NCBI GenBank assembly: GCA_027858275.1
Contig: JAQIDA010000189.1
Location: 1 to 5,688 of the forward strand
Source: Candidatus Kapaibacterium sp.
GTDB taxonomy: Bacteria; Bacteroidota; Ignavibacteria; Kapaibacteriales; UBA2268
Reading direction: 5' to 3'
Length of the DNA: 5,688 bases
Shown here: positions 1 through 5,518 of the stretch, one piece after another
How the letters are laid out: the number at the start of each line of letters is the position of its first letter
Position numbering within the stretch: the stretch's first letter is position 1
The notes under the pieces: model-generated
Seen by the model: only the letters and a program-made list of their open reading frames with translations
Databases searched by the model: none
Told to the model about the DNA's origin: nothing
Translations under genes and position numbers: made by a program

Positions 1-20
1 TCAACCCGTAACTCGCTGCC

Positions 21-629
21 TTGAAAGTATATATAAAAGATCCGGCTTTTATCGAAGCTCATCGACTCAGTCAGTTCAAGCCGAGAGCTATTGACGTTTC
101 TGTGATACACGATCTGATGATTCACGATATTGATATAGTGCTGTGGATGGTTGGCTCTGAAATTGAAAAAATTGACGCTAACGGTGTCGAGCTGATTACA
201 AATACTCCTGATATAGCCAATGCTCGATTGACTTTCAAAAACGGCGCAGTAGCGAATTTGACAGCTTCAAGAATTTCAGCTAATCCCATGCGAAAACTTA
301 GAGTTTTTCAACCTAACGCATATATTTCCATAGATTTCGGCAAACCGGACGTTGAAGTATTCAGGATGACTGACGCAGATAATCCCGAAAAGACCATGCC
401 AATTGGTAACAACAGTGTCCCGGCTACTATGCTCGGCACAATCGACGCAGGCACAAAGAACAAAGCTATAATGTTTGAAAAACCGGCAATACCGCAAATT
501 AACGCTATCGCAGAAGAACAGACAGCTTTCGCTAACTCAATTATCAACAATCAGCCTATAGCAGTAAGTGCAGAAGAAGCCGCCGAGGCATTAAGAATAG
601 CGGAATTAATCGCTGAGCAAATAGGATAA
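21..629 (+). CDS. Gfo/Idh/MocA-family oxidoreductase, C-terminal part (partial, possibly a pseudogene)
   Basis: This is the C-terminal substrate-binding/dimerisation domain of a Gfo/Idh/MocA NAD(P)-dependent sugar or cyclitol dehydrogenase. The family signature is clear: FIEAHRLSQFKPRAIDVSV, then DLMIHDIDIVLWMV, which contains the conserved Asp/His of the family active site. A beta-sheet domain follows (NARLTFKNGAVANLTASRIS), and the protein ends in a helix with EEAAEALRIAELI. Only about 200 residues are present, against 300-350 for the family, and the N-terminal Rossmann NAD-binding domain is absent, so the TTG at 21 is unlikely to be the natural start. Upstream in the same frame, bases 3-8 read Asn-Pro, as expected for the family's FNP motif, and are followed directly by TAA at 9-11. 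This suggests a gene entering from the left edge and broken by a nonsense codon or sequence error. The substrate cannot be told; the FIEAHRLS subgroup includes enzymes encoded near lipid A genes (GnnA type), but no such neighbour is visible. Confidence 0.85.
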   Translation: MKVYIKDPAFIEAHRLSQFKPRAIDVSVIHDLMIHDIDIVLWMVGSEIEKIDANGVELITNTPDIANARLTFKNGAVANLTASRISANPMRKLRVFQPNAYISIDFGKPDVEVFRMTDADNPEKTMPIGNNSVPATMLGTIDAGTKNKAIMFEKPAIPQINAIAEEQTAFANSIINNQPIAVSAEEAAEALRIAELIAEQIG

Positions 630-637
630 ATTGCTCA
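614..637 (+). terminator. Weak hairpin spanning the oxidoreductase stop codon
   Basis: TGAGCAA at 614-620 is the exact reverse complement of TTGCTCA at 631-637. The 10-base loop between them contains the TAA stop codon at 627-629. No T-tract follows, so it is at best a weak or Rho-type 3' end structure, and a 7-bp stem can arise by chance. Confidence 0.25.
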
Positions 638-679
638 AGCCCGATCAATACAAGGATTATTTAATGGGATTCAAAAGAT

Positions 680-684
680 AAGGA
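680..684 (+). promoter_or_regulatory. Ribosome binding site of the HicB-like gene
   Basis: AAGGA lies 6 bases before the ATG at 691. It is one of only two good Shine-Dalgarno sequences in the window (the other precedes the YchF-like gene) and it fixes the start of this short gene. Confidence 0.6.
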
Positions 685-690
685 TACTAT

Positions 691-915
691 ATGAAATACA
701 CGATACTAACTGAGAGTTTTAATAATATAACAGCAGCTTATGCCCCGGATTTACCCGGTTGCGTTGCTATGTCAGCAGATAAGGAAGAATCTGTCAGAAT
801 GCTGAAGGAATCAATAAATAATTATTTGAAATCATTGGCTGCTGAGGGCAAGCCTATGCCTGTTTCAAAGACAGAAAGTCTTGTTTTAGATATTAACACG
901 AGTGAAAGTATTTGA
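691..915 (+). CDS. HicB-family protein (solitary antitoxin-like)
   Basis: This 74-residue protein matches the HicB/UPF0150 single-domain fold, a partial RNase H-like sheet. It starts with a short strand (MKYTILTES) and continues with the hallmark AYAPDLPGCVA at residues 16-26. A helix follows in which an acidic segment leads into SVRMLKESINNYLKSL, and then the usual EGKPMPVS turn. In type II toxin-antitoxin systems HicB neutralises the HicA mRNA interferase. Here neither the 61 bases upstream nor the 95 bases downstream can encode HicA, and there is no C-terminal ribbon-helix-helix or HTH domain. It is therefore an orphan whose DNA-binding or antitoxin role is unproven. The start is supported by AAGGA at 680-684, 6 bases before the ATG. 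Orphan HicB-like proteins are common in many phyla, and their function is usually unknown. Confidence 0.88.
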   Translation: MKYTILTESFNNITAAYAPDLPGCVAMSADKEESVRMLKESINNYLKSLAAEGKPMPVSKTESLVLDINTSESI

Positions 916-920
916 TACGC

Positions 921-945
921 AGAGACGACCAATTTGGGCGTCTCT
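921..945. repeat. Palindrome AGAGACG...CGTCTCT between convergent genes
   Basis: AGAGACG (921-927) and CGTCTCT (939-945) are perfect inverted copies. An inner CC/GG pair closes an AATTT loop after one A/G mismatch. It lies 5 bases after the HicB-like stop and 65 bases past the stop of the opposing gene, so it could end transcripts from both sides. There is no T-tract on either strand, so it is not a classic intrinsic terminator. The GAGACG/CGTCTC core with flanking CTACA resembles small dispersed palindromes seen in many copies in some bacterial genomes; that resemblance is from memory. Confidence 0.5.
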
Positions 946-1010
946 ACAACATACGCAACATTAAAATAAATGTAAGATATTCGTGCAAACAACAAAATCA
1001 CAATAATACA

Positions 1011-2285
1011 TTATGTTTTTTGTTTTTTCTTCTTTGCCGCGGGAAACAGGATATTGTTGAGAATCAATCTGTATCCGGGTGAATTTTTATATATATCCAA
1101 TTCTGTGGGAGTCTCCCCTACCATGTGTCGATAATCTTCCGGGTCATGTCCGCCGAACCATGTGAATGTGCCGCGACCGTGGTTACCGTGAATATATCGC
1201 ACATCATCACTGCCGTCTCTGATTCCCATAATTGTCACTGATTGTTTCAGGTATTTTTTATGAAAGGCAGTTGTTTGCCCCATAAATCCTCGTATCACAT
1301 TGGCGTGATTCTGAGTCAGCATCGTAGGTACGGGATCATATTTTGCTGAAAATTCAAAGAGTGTGAAATAATCTATATCCGGATTGTTCAATGTAGTCTG
1401 AGTCACGTCGATATCAGAAAATTCATAGACCATCGGATTTGTAATTACTTTGAAATTCTCGAAGGCGAGACATTGACTGTAATCCAGCTTGCTGTTGGCA
1501 CCCGGATCTGCTCCGTCTCCGTCGAACATCTGTTCGCATATATCTGTATTGTGAGCGGCAAGAGCGATGTCATAGGAATCCGTCGCACTGCACATGGCAA
1601 ACAGAAAGCCGCCGTCAGCGACGAATTGTTTGATCTTGAATGCAACCGCTAATTTCATTTTTGATACTTTTTTGAAGCCCAGCTTTTGGGAGACAGCTTC
1701 ATTTAAAGCGACTTGCTCGATGTACCAGGGTTTATTCTGATAATTAGCCCAAAATTTTCCGTATTGACCGGTGAAATCCTCATGGTGAAGATGCAACCAG
1801 TCATATTTTTTCAGTTTACCGCCGAGAACTTCTTCGTCCCATAATATATCATATTCAATCTCGGCATACTCCAAAGCGAGGCGAACGGCGTCGTCCCAGG
1901 GCTGTGCACCGGGAGGCGCGTAGACTGCCATTTTTGGCGGTTTCTCCAATTTCACGACATCCATATTGACATCATCTTTTTGCACTTCGGAATAAATTGC
2001 CGCGGCGGATGCGTTGTCAATAGTCTCAAAACTTATACCTCTTATAGAGCATTCTGTCGCGAATGCATTTGTAAAGGGCATCATAAATGAGCCGCCTCTG
2101 TAATTGAGCATCCAATCAACCGCCACATCCTGCTTCAACACCCAATAGGTCAGACCATAAGCTTTCAGATGCTCGCTTTGTGACAGATCCATGGGGATTA
2201 ATATCTTTTGCGCGGACAATCCGTTTGCTGACAACATCAGGATTATCGAAATTATCGAGCTGTTTATTAGATTTTTTATTTTCAT
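1011..2285 (-). CDS. Exported protein of the family mislabelled 'asparagine synthetase B'
   Basis: This 424-residue protein has a Sec signal peptide: K-rich start, hydrophobic stretch at about 9-20, and probable cleavage after Ala25 (LSA-QK) before the mature start QKILIPMD. It should therefore act in the periplasm or outside the cell. Conserved-looking blocks are NYRGGSFMMP (61-70), the histidine/acid cluster LHLHHEDFTGQYGKF (164-178), GGFLFAMCSATDSYD (225-239) with Cys232 after a strand-turn typical of class I amidotransferase-like folds, TMLTQNH (321-327) and HGNHGRGTFTWFGGHDPEDY (366-385). The tail is lysine-rich. I recognise the overall sequence as a family widespread in FCB-group genomes under the name 'asparagine synthetase B'. 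It lacks AsnB hallmarks: no N-terminal catalytic Cys2 glutaminase and no SGGxDS ATP-pyrophosphatase loop. The true function is unknown, and a hydrolase-like or GATase-like fold is only an inference. No Shine-Dalgarno precedes the ATG. It stands alone, divergent from maf. Confidence 0.85.
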   Translation of the reverse strand: MKIKNLINSSIISIILMLSANGLSAQKILIPMDLSQSEHLKAYGLTYWVLKQDVAVDWMLNYRGGSFMMPFTNAFATECSIRGISFETIDNASAAAIYSEVQKDDVNMDVVKLEKPPKMAVYAPPGAQPWDDAVRLALEYAEIEYDILWDEEVLGGKLKKYDWLHLHHEDFTGQYGKFWANYQNKPWYIEQVALNEAVSQKLGFKKVSKMKLAVAFKIKQFVADGGFLFAMCSATDSYDIALAAHNTDICEQMFDGDGADPGANSKLDYSQCLAFENFKVITNPMVYEFSDIDVTQTTLNNPDIDYFTLFEFSAKYDPVPTMLTQNHANVIRGFMGQTTAFHKKYLKQSVTIMGIRDGSDDVRYIHGNHGRGTFTWFGGHDPEDYRHMVGETPTELDIYKNSPGYRLILNNILFPAAKKKKQKT

Positions 2286-2455
2286 TAATTTTGTTTCTAT
2301 GTTTGATAAATACTGTTCTTCTCTTTCACTTTTCCCCTGTCAAAAAACGACGGAATCCGGCTTATATTTTAACAGCTTATATTTTAACAATTGCTTATAT
2401 TTGCAGAGGAAGGTATTTAGCAATTATAATAAATTTAAGAAACACAAACCAAATT
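2286..2455. promoter_or_regulatory. Divergent intergenic region between the exported-protein gene and maf
   Basis: This 170-base AT-rich region must hold the promoters of both flanking genes. Towards maf there is a consensus TATAAT at 2425-2430 with a poor TTGCAG 18 bases upstream (2401-2406). There is also a TATATTTG at 2396-2403 that fits the Bacteroidota TAnnTTTG element, although no TTG lies at the proper distance. On the minus strand a perfect TTGACA (2343 to 2338) faces the exported-protein gene, but no good -10 is correctly spaced. Exact promoter positions are therefore uncertain. Confidence 0.4.
2360..2405. repeat. 15-bp tandem repeat GCTTATATTTTAACA, two perfect copies and one partial
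   Basis: GCTTATATTTTAACA occurs at 2360-2374 and again at 2375-2389. After a 3-base spacer, a third degenerate copy GCTTATATTTGCA lies at 2393-2405. The array sits between the divergent genes, upstream of the TATAAT for maf. It could be a regulator-binding array or simple replication slippage. Confidence 0.8.
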
Positions 2456-3076
2456 ATGATACAGATAGCTCGCTTGATTAATCTTAGAATGCCATTAGTG
2501 CTTGCATCACAATCGCCGAGACGTAAAAAATTATTAGATCAGCTGGGGTTTGAATTCGAAACCATGCCCGCAAATATTGATGAATCGCTTGTTGAAAATG
2601 GGCATGACCCGGAAAAATATGTTTGCGAACTTGCAGAAGCAAAAGCCCAACATATTGCAAACAGCATGATGAATCGCGCGATAATACTGGGCTCGGACAC
2701 AATCGTCGTTCTCAACGGACAGATTTTGAATAAACCGACTGACGAGGAAGACGCCCGAAAAATGCTGAGAACTCTCTCGCATAATACTCATACTGTTTAT
2801 ACCGGAATCGCGTTGATTGAGGCGAGATCAGATAAAAGAATGGTCACTTTGCAAAAAACAGAGGTGACTTTCCGAGAATTAGACGATGAGGAAATCGCTG
2901 CTTATGTCGCTACAGGTTCGCCTTTGGACAAGGCCGGAGCTTACGGAATTCAAGATGATTTCGGCGCGGTTTTCGTCAGCAATATCAGCGGTTGCTATTA
3001 TAATATAGTCGGTCTGCCTCTGGAGTTGCTGTATACTACAATGAAAAGATTTATCAAAGTACTTAATCAGAGTTAG
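2456..3076 (+). CDS. maf: Maf-like nucleotide pyrophosphatase (dTTP/UTP type)
   Basis: Maf proteins are cytoplasmic nucleoside triphosphate pyrophosphatases that hydrolyse non-canonical or excess nucleotides to the monophosphate and have been linked to septum control. Using the ATG at 2456 the protein is 206 residues, close to the usual 190-200. Motifs in order are LASQSPRRKKLL (16-27, substrate-binding Ser/Arg), LAEAKA (59-64), ILGSDTIV (77-84, with the catalytic Asp81), NKPTDEEDARKML (92-104), HTVYTGIAL (112-120), TGSPLDKAGAYGIQD (153-167) and NIVGLPLELL (183-192). The AGAYGIQ form is that of YhdE-type dTTP/UTP pyrophosphatases rather than the YceF m7GTP type. The start is uncertain: ATG at 2489 would give 195 residues and also keeps every motif, and neither start has a clear ribosome binding site. 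I prefer 2456 because homologues usually have several residues before the first strand. It is followed after 2 bases by the PlsY-like gene, so the two are co-transcribed. Confidence 0.93.
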   Translation: MIQIARLINLRMPLVLASQSPRRKKLLDQLGFEFETMPANIDESLVENGHDPEKYVCELAEAKAQHIANSMMNRAIILGSDTIVVLNGQILNKPTDEEDARKMLRTLSHNTHTVYTGIALIEARSDKRMVTLQKTEVTFRELDDEEIAAYVATGSPLDKAGAYGIQDDFGAVFVSNISGCYYNIVGLPLELLYTTMKRFIKVLNQS

Positions 3077-3078
3077 TT

Positions 3079-3711
3079 ATGAATTACGAATATTTCGCTT
3101 GCGGGCTGACAGCTTATTTCCTCGGCACATTGTCGTGGGCATATATTCTTATGAAATTATTTGCTCGCAGCGACATACGTAATGAAGGTACCGGTAATGT
3201 CGGAGCAATGAACAGCTATGAAGTGACCGGAAAAAAATATATCGGGATTGTCGTTACTTTGTTGGACGCCGGCAAAGGATTCGCCGCGGTATGGATCGCG
3301 AGTCTGTTTTCGATCGATGATACTATGTTTGTATTTATTGGAACAATCATGGTTGTTCTCGGTCACAATTACAATGTCTTTCTTAAATTCCGCGGAGGCC
3401 GAGGTCTGGCTTCAGCCGCGGGTGCGTTTGTTTTTCTCAATCCTCTGCCTATATTTTTATGGTTGATAATGTGGGGAATCAGCATGAAAATTCCCCGATT
3501 AGATATTGTTAAATCAAGTGTAGCGGCGACAGTGATTTCGCCTATTATTATTTATCTTCTGCCGGATTCTGCTCTGAATTTTTCTCGATTGTACGAAGCT
3601 CTGTCCGTTGATGAGTTGAGGATTCTGCTCGCGATAGTCTTCTTTGTGCTGTTGTTGGGACATATAGGACCGATTTGGGAGATGATGAGGAAAGAAAGAG
3701 TCATCCGATGA
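3079..3711 (+). CDS. plsY: Glycerol-3-phosphate acyltransferase, PlsY family (divergent)
   Basis: PlsY is an inner-membrane enzyme that moves an acyl group from acyl-phosphate to sn-glycerol-3-phosphate, the first step of phospholipid synthesis. This 210-residue protein has several hydrophobic segments and the family loops: GTGNVGAMN at 37-45 (motif 1, Ser to Thr), LDAGKG at 62-67, and GHNYNVFLKFRGGRGLAS at 95-112 (motif 2, with the usual GGKGVAT changed to GGRGLAS). Two other places depart from the family. The N-terminal GSIPxAY is GTLSWAY. The C-terminal motif 3, normally HxxNxxRLxxGxE, is HIGPIWEMMRKER, keeping only the His and Glu. It is therefore a divergent member, possibly a paralogue with altered substrate use. 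The ATG lies 2 bases after the maf stop, with no strong ribosome binding site, which suggests translational coupling. The TGA stop lies inside the stem of a downstream hairpin. Confidence 0.88.
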   Translation: MNYEYFACGLTAYFLGTLSWAYILMKLFARSDIRNEGTGNVGAMNSYEVTGKKYIGIVVTLLDAGKGFAAVWIASLFSIDDTMFVFIGTIMVVLGHNYNVFLKFRGGRGLASAAGAFVFLNPLPIFLWLIMWGISMKIPRLDIVKSSVAATVISPIIIYLLPDSALNFSRLYEALSVDELRILLAIVFFVLLLGHIGPIWEMMRKERVIR

Positions 3712-3727
3712 CGAAGAAGTCATCGGA
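3704..3727. terminator. 9-bp perfect hairpin overlapping the plsY stop codon
   Basis: TCCGATGAC (3704-3712) and GTCATCGGA (3719-3727) are exact inverted copies around a GAAGAA loop. The left arm contains the plsY TGA. A short T-run (3739-3743) starts 11 bases after the stem, too far for a textbook intrinsic terminator. The hairpin lies in the 30 bases between convergent genes (3712-3741) and could serve as a shared 3' end. Confidence 0.55.
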
Positions 3728-3741
3728 GGAGAAGATTGTTT

Positions 3742-5151
3742 TTACCATTTAAAACTTATATCTAAAATCGGAGAAACAACAGGTCTGTTATTAATCACAC
3801 CGTAATCTGTTCCGGACATCATTGTCGCCAGTCCTACAGGAGAGAAATTTACATCCAACCCGTCTAACGCGGAGAAATCGCGCGCATCTTTTTTGAATGT
3901 GTTGTATAAAAGTGCGAATGTAACTGTAGAACCGATCGCACTGCCTACCAACCCGGTTGTTGGAGTATCTGTATTAATCATAAATCCTAAACCAAAGCCG
4001 AGCAAGCCTCCCAAGGGCGTACCCCAAGCGATGTATGAACCCTGACTTGAAGTAAAATCTAAATCTTTTACGAGATAGTTGCCTGCTACTAATCCAAGAA
4101 TTGATCCGGCCATTGAAGCTCCTGTTAATGCCTCCCCGCTGAATGATTCAGCATCAAAAGCTGCTGACATATACAGACAGAATGGTATCCAAGCGCCGAG
4201 AACGCCGGCAGTAGAAAAAACTTTTGCATCTCCTTTTGAGAAATCCTGACCGTTGGCAATTACGTTTCCTGCCGCTAATCCTGCCGCTGAACCTAACAGT
4301 CCCGCTATACCAAACGCTTCTTTGCCGGCATCATAATCAATTATTACTTGAGTCCCCAGTCCTGCTAATGCTCCGAATGTACCGACCGATGCAATCACAT
4401 CTGCTTTACCGACTGACATATTAGTTTTAGTAGCTATAAAATACCCTGCCGTTAGTTCGGCAAGACTTGTCAGCATCATTAGGGGCAAAGCATCATCAAA
4501 AGGATTTGAACTTTCATAATAATAGCCGTATTCGTCATGATATCCGTCATTGAAATCATCCCCGAAAATCAAATATAATAACAAACCGTGTCCAAGGCCG
4601 GCCGCACCTCCATAAATGCTGAGATCAGCGGCGGCTTCAGTAACGGGGATTTTTTCAGTTATCAAATAAGGGACAAGAAAACTCGCGAAGCTTGTAACAC
4701 TATATAAACCAACATTAGCTTCCGCGGATTCCGCGTCAAACATCAGCGGCACAGCCCAGCCGTAATAACCAAGTCCCAAAATTGTTGTTCCTACTATGAA
4801 ACTTGTTCGCCCGCTCTGATCGAGAAGGATAGCGGGGTTATCAGATTTTATAGAATCAGTAACCTTGATCCTCAGTTCATCGACTTCTTCCTGACTGAGA
4901 GTATTGCGCTTTCTGTGCAATTTTGAATCAACTTTGTATGTAACTTCCAGCACAAAAGTCCCGTCATCGGATTTGAATAATTTTGCGTCAACGAAGCCTT
5001 TATATTCTGTGAATATCGCAAGCTTAGATTCCAAATCTTTGTCGACAACTAGCACTTTGTTCTCATTGTCAATGGGAACTTGAATTTCCTGTGCTTCCGT
5101 AAAAATAGGAGCGCAAAAAATAAGCAGCAGGATAATTATAATATTTTTCAT
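3742..5151 (-). CDS. Signal-peptide membrane protein with about 59-residue glycine-rich repeats, unknown function
   Basis: I do not recognise this 469-residue protein. It begins with a Sec signal peptide (MKNIIIILLLIFCAPIFTEA, probable cleavage near residue 20 before QEIQVP). A soluble, mostly charged domain follows to about residue 115. The rest is a tandem array of hydrophobic, glycine-rich units with a period near 59 residues. Equivalent acidic loops fall at FDAES (138-142), DDFND (198-202), YDAGK (273-277), FDAES (332-336) and NTDT (393-396). One loop carries an extra stretch rich in Tyr and Asp at about 201-217. Within units, AGN or AGY is followed by a polar GDA/GKAD turn and then a G-x-x-G helix. 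The protein ends in DISFKW; a terminal aromatic residue is typical of outer-membrane proteins, although the glycine-zipper-like segments look helical. Location is thus inner or outer membrane, undecided. It is a single gene convergent with plsY; the start has no strong Shine-Dalgarno. Confidence 0.85.
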   Translation of the reverse strand: MKNIIIILLLIFCAPIFTEAQEIQVPIDNENKVLVVDKDLESKLAIFTEYKGFVDAKLFKSDDGTFVLEVTYKVDSKLHRKRNTLSQEEVDELRIKVTDSIKSDNPAILLDQSGRTSFIVGTTILGLGYYGWAVPLMFDAESAEANVGLYSVTSFASFLVPYLITEKIPVTEAAADLSIYGGAAGLGHGLLLYLIFGDDFNDGYHDEYGYYYESSNPFDDALPLMMLTSLAELTAGYFIATKTNMSVGKADVIASVGTFGALAGLGTQVIIDYDAGKEAFGIAGLLGSAAGLAAGNVIANGQDFSKGDAKVFSTAGVLGAWIPFCLYMSAAFDAESFSGEALTGASMAGSILGLVAGNYLVKDLDFTSSQGSYIAWGTPLGGLLGFGLGFMINTDTPTTGLVGSAIGSTVTFALLYNTFKKDARDFSALDGLDVNFSPVGLATMMSGTDYGVINNRPVVSPILDISFKW

Positions 5152-5209
5152 TGTTGTACCCGAATAAAATGAAACAAATATTCCTCAACACAGCGATAAC
5201 ATTTTCAAA

Positions 5210-5228
5210 TAGAAAATATACTTTTCTA
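5210..5228. repeat. Short AT-rich palindrome TAGAAAA-TATAC-TTTTCTA
   Basis: This is a perfect 7-bp inverted repeat with a 5-base spacer. It overlaps the candidate -7 element of the minus-strand promoter, as an operator would. It could equally be chance in AT-rich sequence. Confidence 0.4.
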
Positions 5229-5241
5229 ACGCAATAAACAA
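5213..5241 (-). promoter_or_regulatory. Candidate Bacteroidota-type promoter for the repeat membrane protein
   Basis: On the minus strand TTG (5241 to 5239) is followed after 18 bases by TATATTTT (5220 to 5213). This matches seven of the eight positions expected for TAnnTTTG at the distance used in Bacteroidota. The implied leader before the ATG at 5151 is about 55 bases. Chance matches are likely in AT-rich DNA. Confidence 0.35.
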
Positions 5242-5280
5242 GAAGAATGTTACAATTATTTCATAATAAAGATTCGGAGT

Positions 5281-5396
5281 TGAACAGGATTTTTGGGGAT
5301 TGACAGGATTAAGAGGATTAGGAATTGATTAACGTTATTTTGGCTTAATTATTCTGTCAATCCAGTCTATCCTGCCAATCCTTAAAATCCTGTTCA
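5281..5396. repeat. Long imperfect inverted repeat built from 'aggatt' words
   Basis: The left arm (5281 to about 5320) and right arm (about 5357-5396) are inverted copies with a few mismatches and one single-base indel. The outer ends TGAACAGGATTTT and AAAATCCTGTTCA are perfect. Pairing continues inward through GATTAA/TTAATT to a loop near 5333-5344, so the whole 116 bases can fold as one hairpin. Each arm is itself a run of [A/G]GGATT words spaced about 9-10 bases. Similar AACAGGATT...AATCCTGTT intergenic repeats occur in many copies in other genomes as far as I recall, so this is probably a dispersed non-coding repeat or MITE-like element. It contains no gene. Confidence 0.75.
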
Positions 5397-5402
5397 CTAT
5401 CT

Positions 5403-5472
5403 TAATCCTAAAACCCTGCGAACTAATCTTATCTTTCAATTATTCACTCGAAATTCCGTATTTTTAGGATTA
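5403..5472. repeat. Second inverted pair TAATCCTAAAA / TTTTAGGATTA
   Basis: An 11-base perfect inverted repeat (5403-5413 and 5462-5472) has a 48-base spacer and uses the same AGGATT word as the adjacent long hairpin. It may be a decayed neighbouring copy of that element. Confidence 0.5.
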
Positions 5473-5478
5473 GTTAAT

Positions 5479-5506
5479 TTGACATTAATAGTACATTATA
5501 TAAATA
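5479..5506 (+). promoter_or_regulatory. Candidate promoter of the YchF-like gene
   Basis: A perfect TTGACA at 5479-5484 is followed after 16 bases by TAAATA (5501-5506). An overlapping better match, TATAAA at 5499-5504, has only a 14-base spacer. The elements lie just upstream of the GGAG ribosome binding site, which would leave a very short leader, so the -10 assignment is uncertain. Confidence 0.35.
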
Positions 5507-5507
5507 C

Positions 5508-5511
5508 GGAG
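5508..5511 (+). promoter_or_regulatory. Ribosome binding site of the YchF-like gene
   Basis: GGAG lies 7 bases before the ATG at 5519 and fixes that start. Confidence 0.6.
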
Positions 5512-5518
5512 AAAAATC

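Noticed and set aside
916..1010. Search for a hicA gene beside the HicB-like gene
   Set aside because: Only 95 bases downstream and 61 upstream are free, too short for HicA, and neither shows a coding frame.
2180..2455. Upstream extension of the maf reading frame to ATG at 2180
   Set aside because: The added residues overlap the 5' end of the opposite-strand exported-protein gene, resemble no Maf N-terminus and cross the divergent promoter region.
4224..4424. Plus-strand open frame inside the repeat membrane protein gene
   Set aside because: It is antisense to a long, coherent coding frame and its Leu/Arg-rich product is a shadow of the glycine/alanine codons opposite.
5169..5237. Possible 22-codon small gene on the + strand in the 5152-5518 gap
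   Set aside because: No ribosome binding site, AT-rich random-looking product, and it lies over the likely minus-strand leader and promoter.
5281..5396. CRISPR-like or tRNA-like reading of the aggatt repeats
   Set aside because: The units are about 9-10 bases and inverted between arms, with no 20-40-base repeats separated by unique spacers, and no cloverleaf or T-loop can be drawn.
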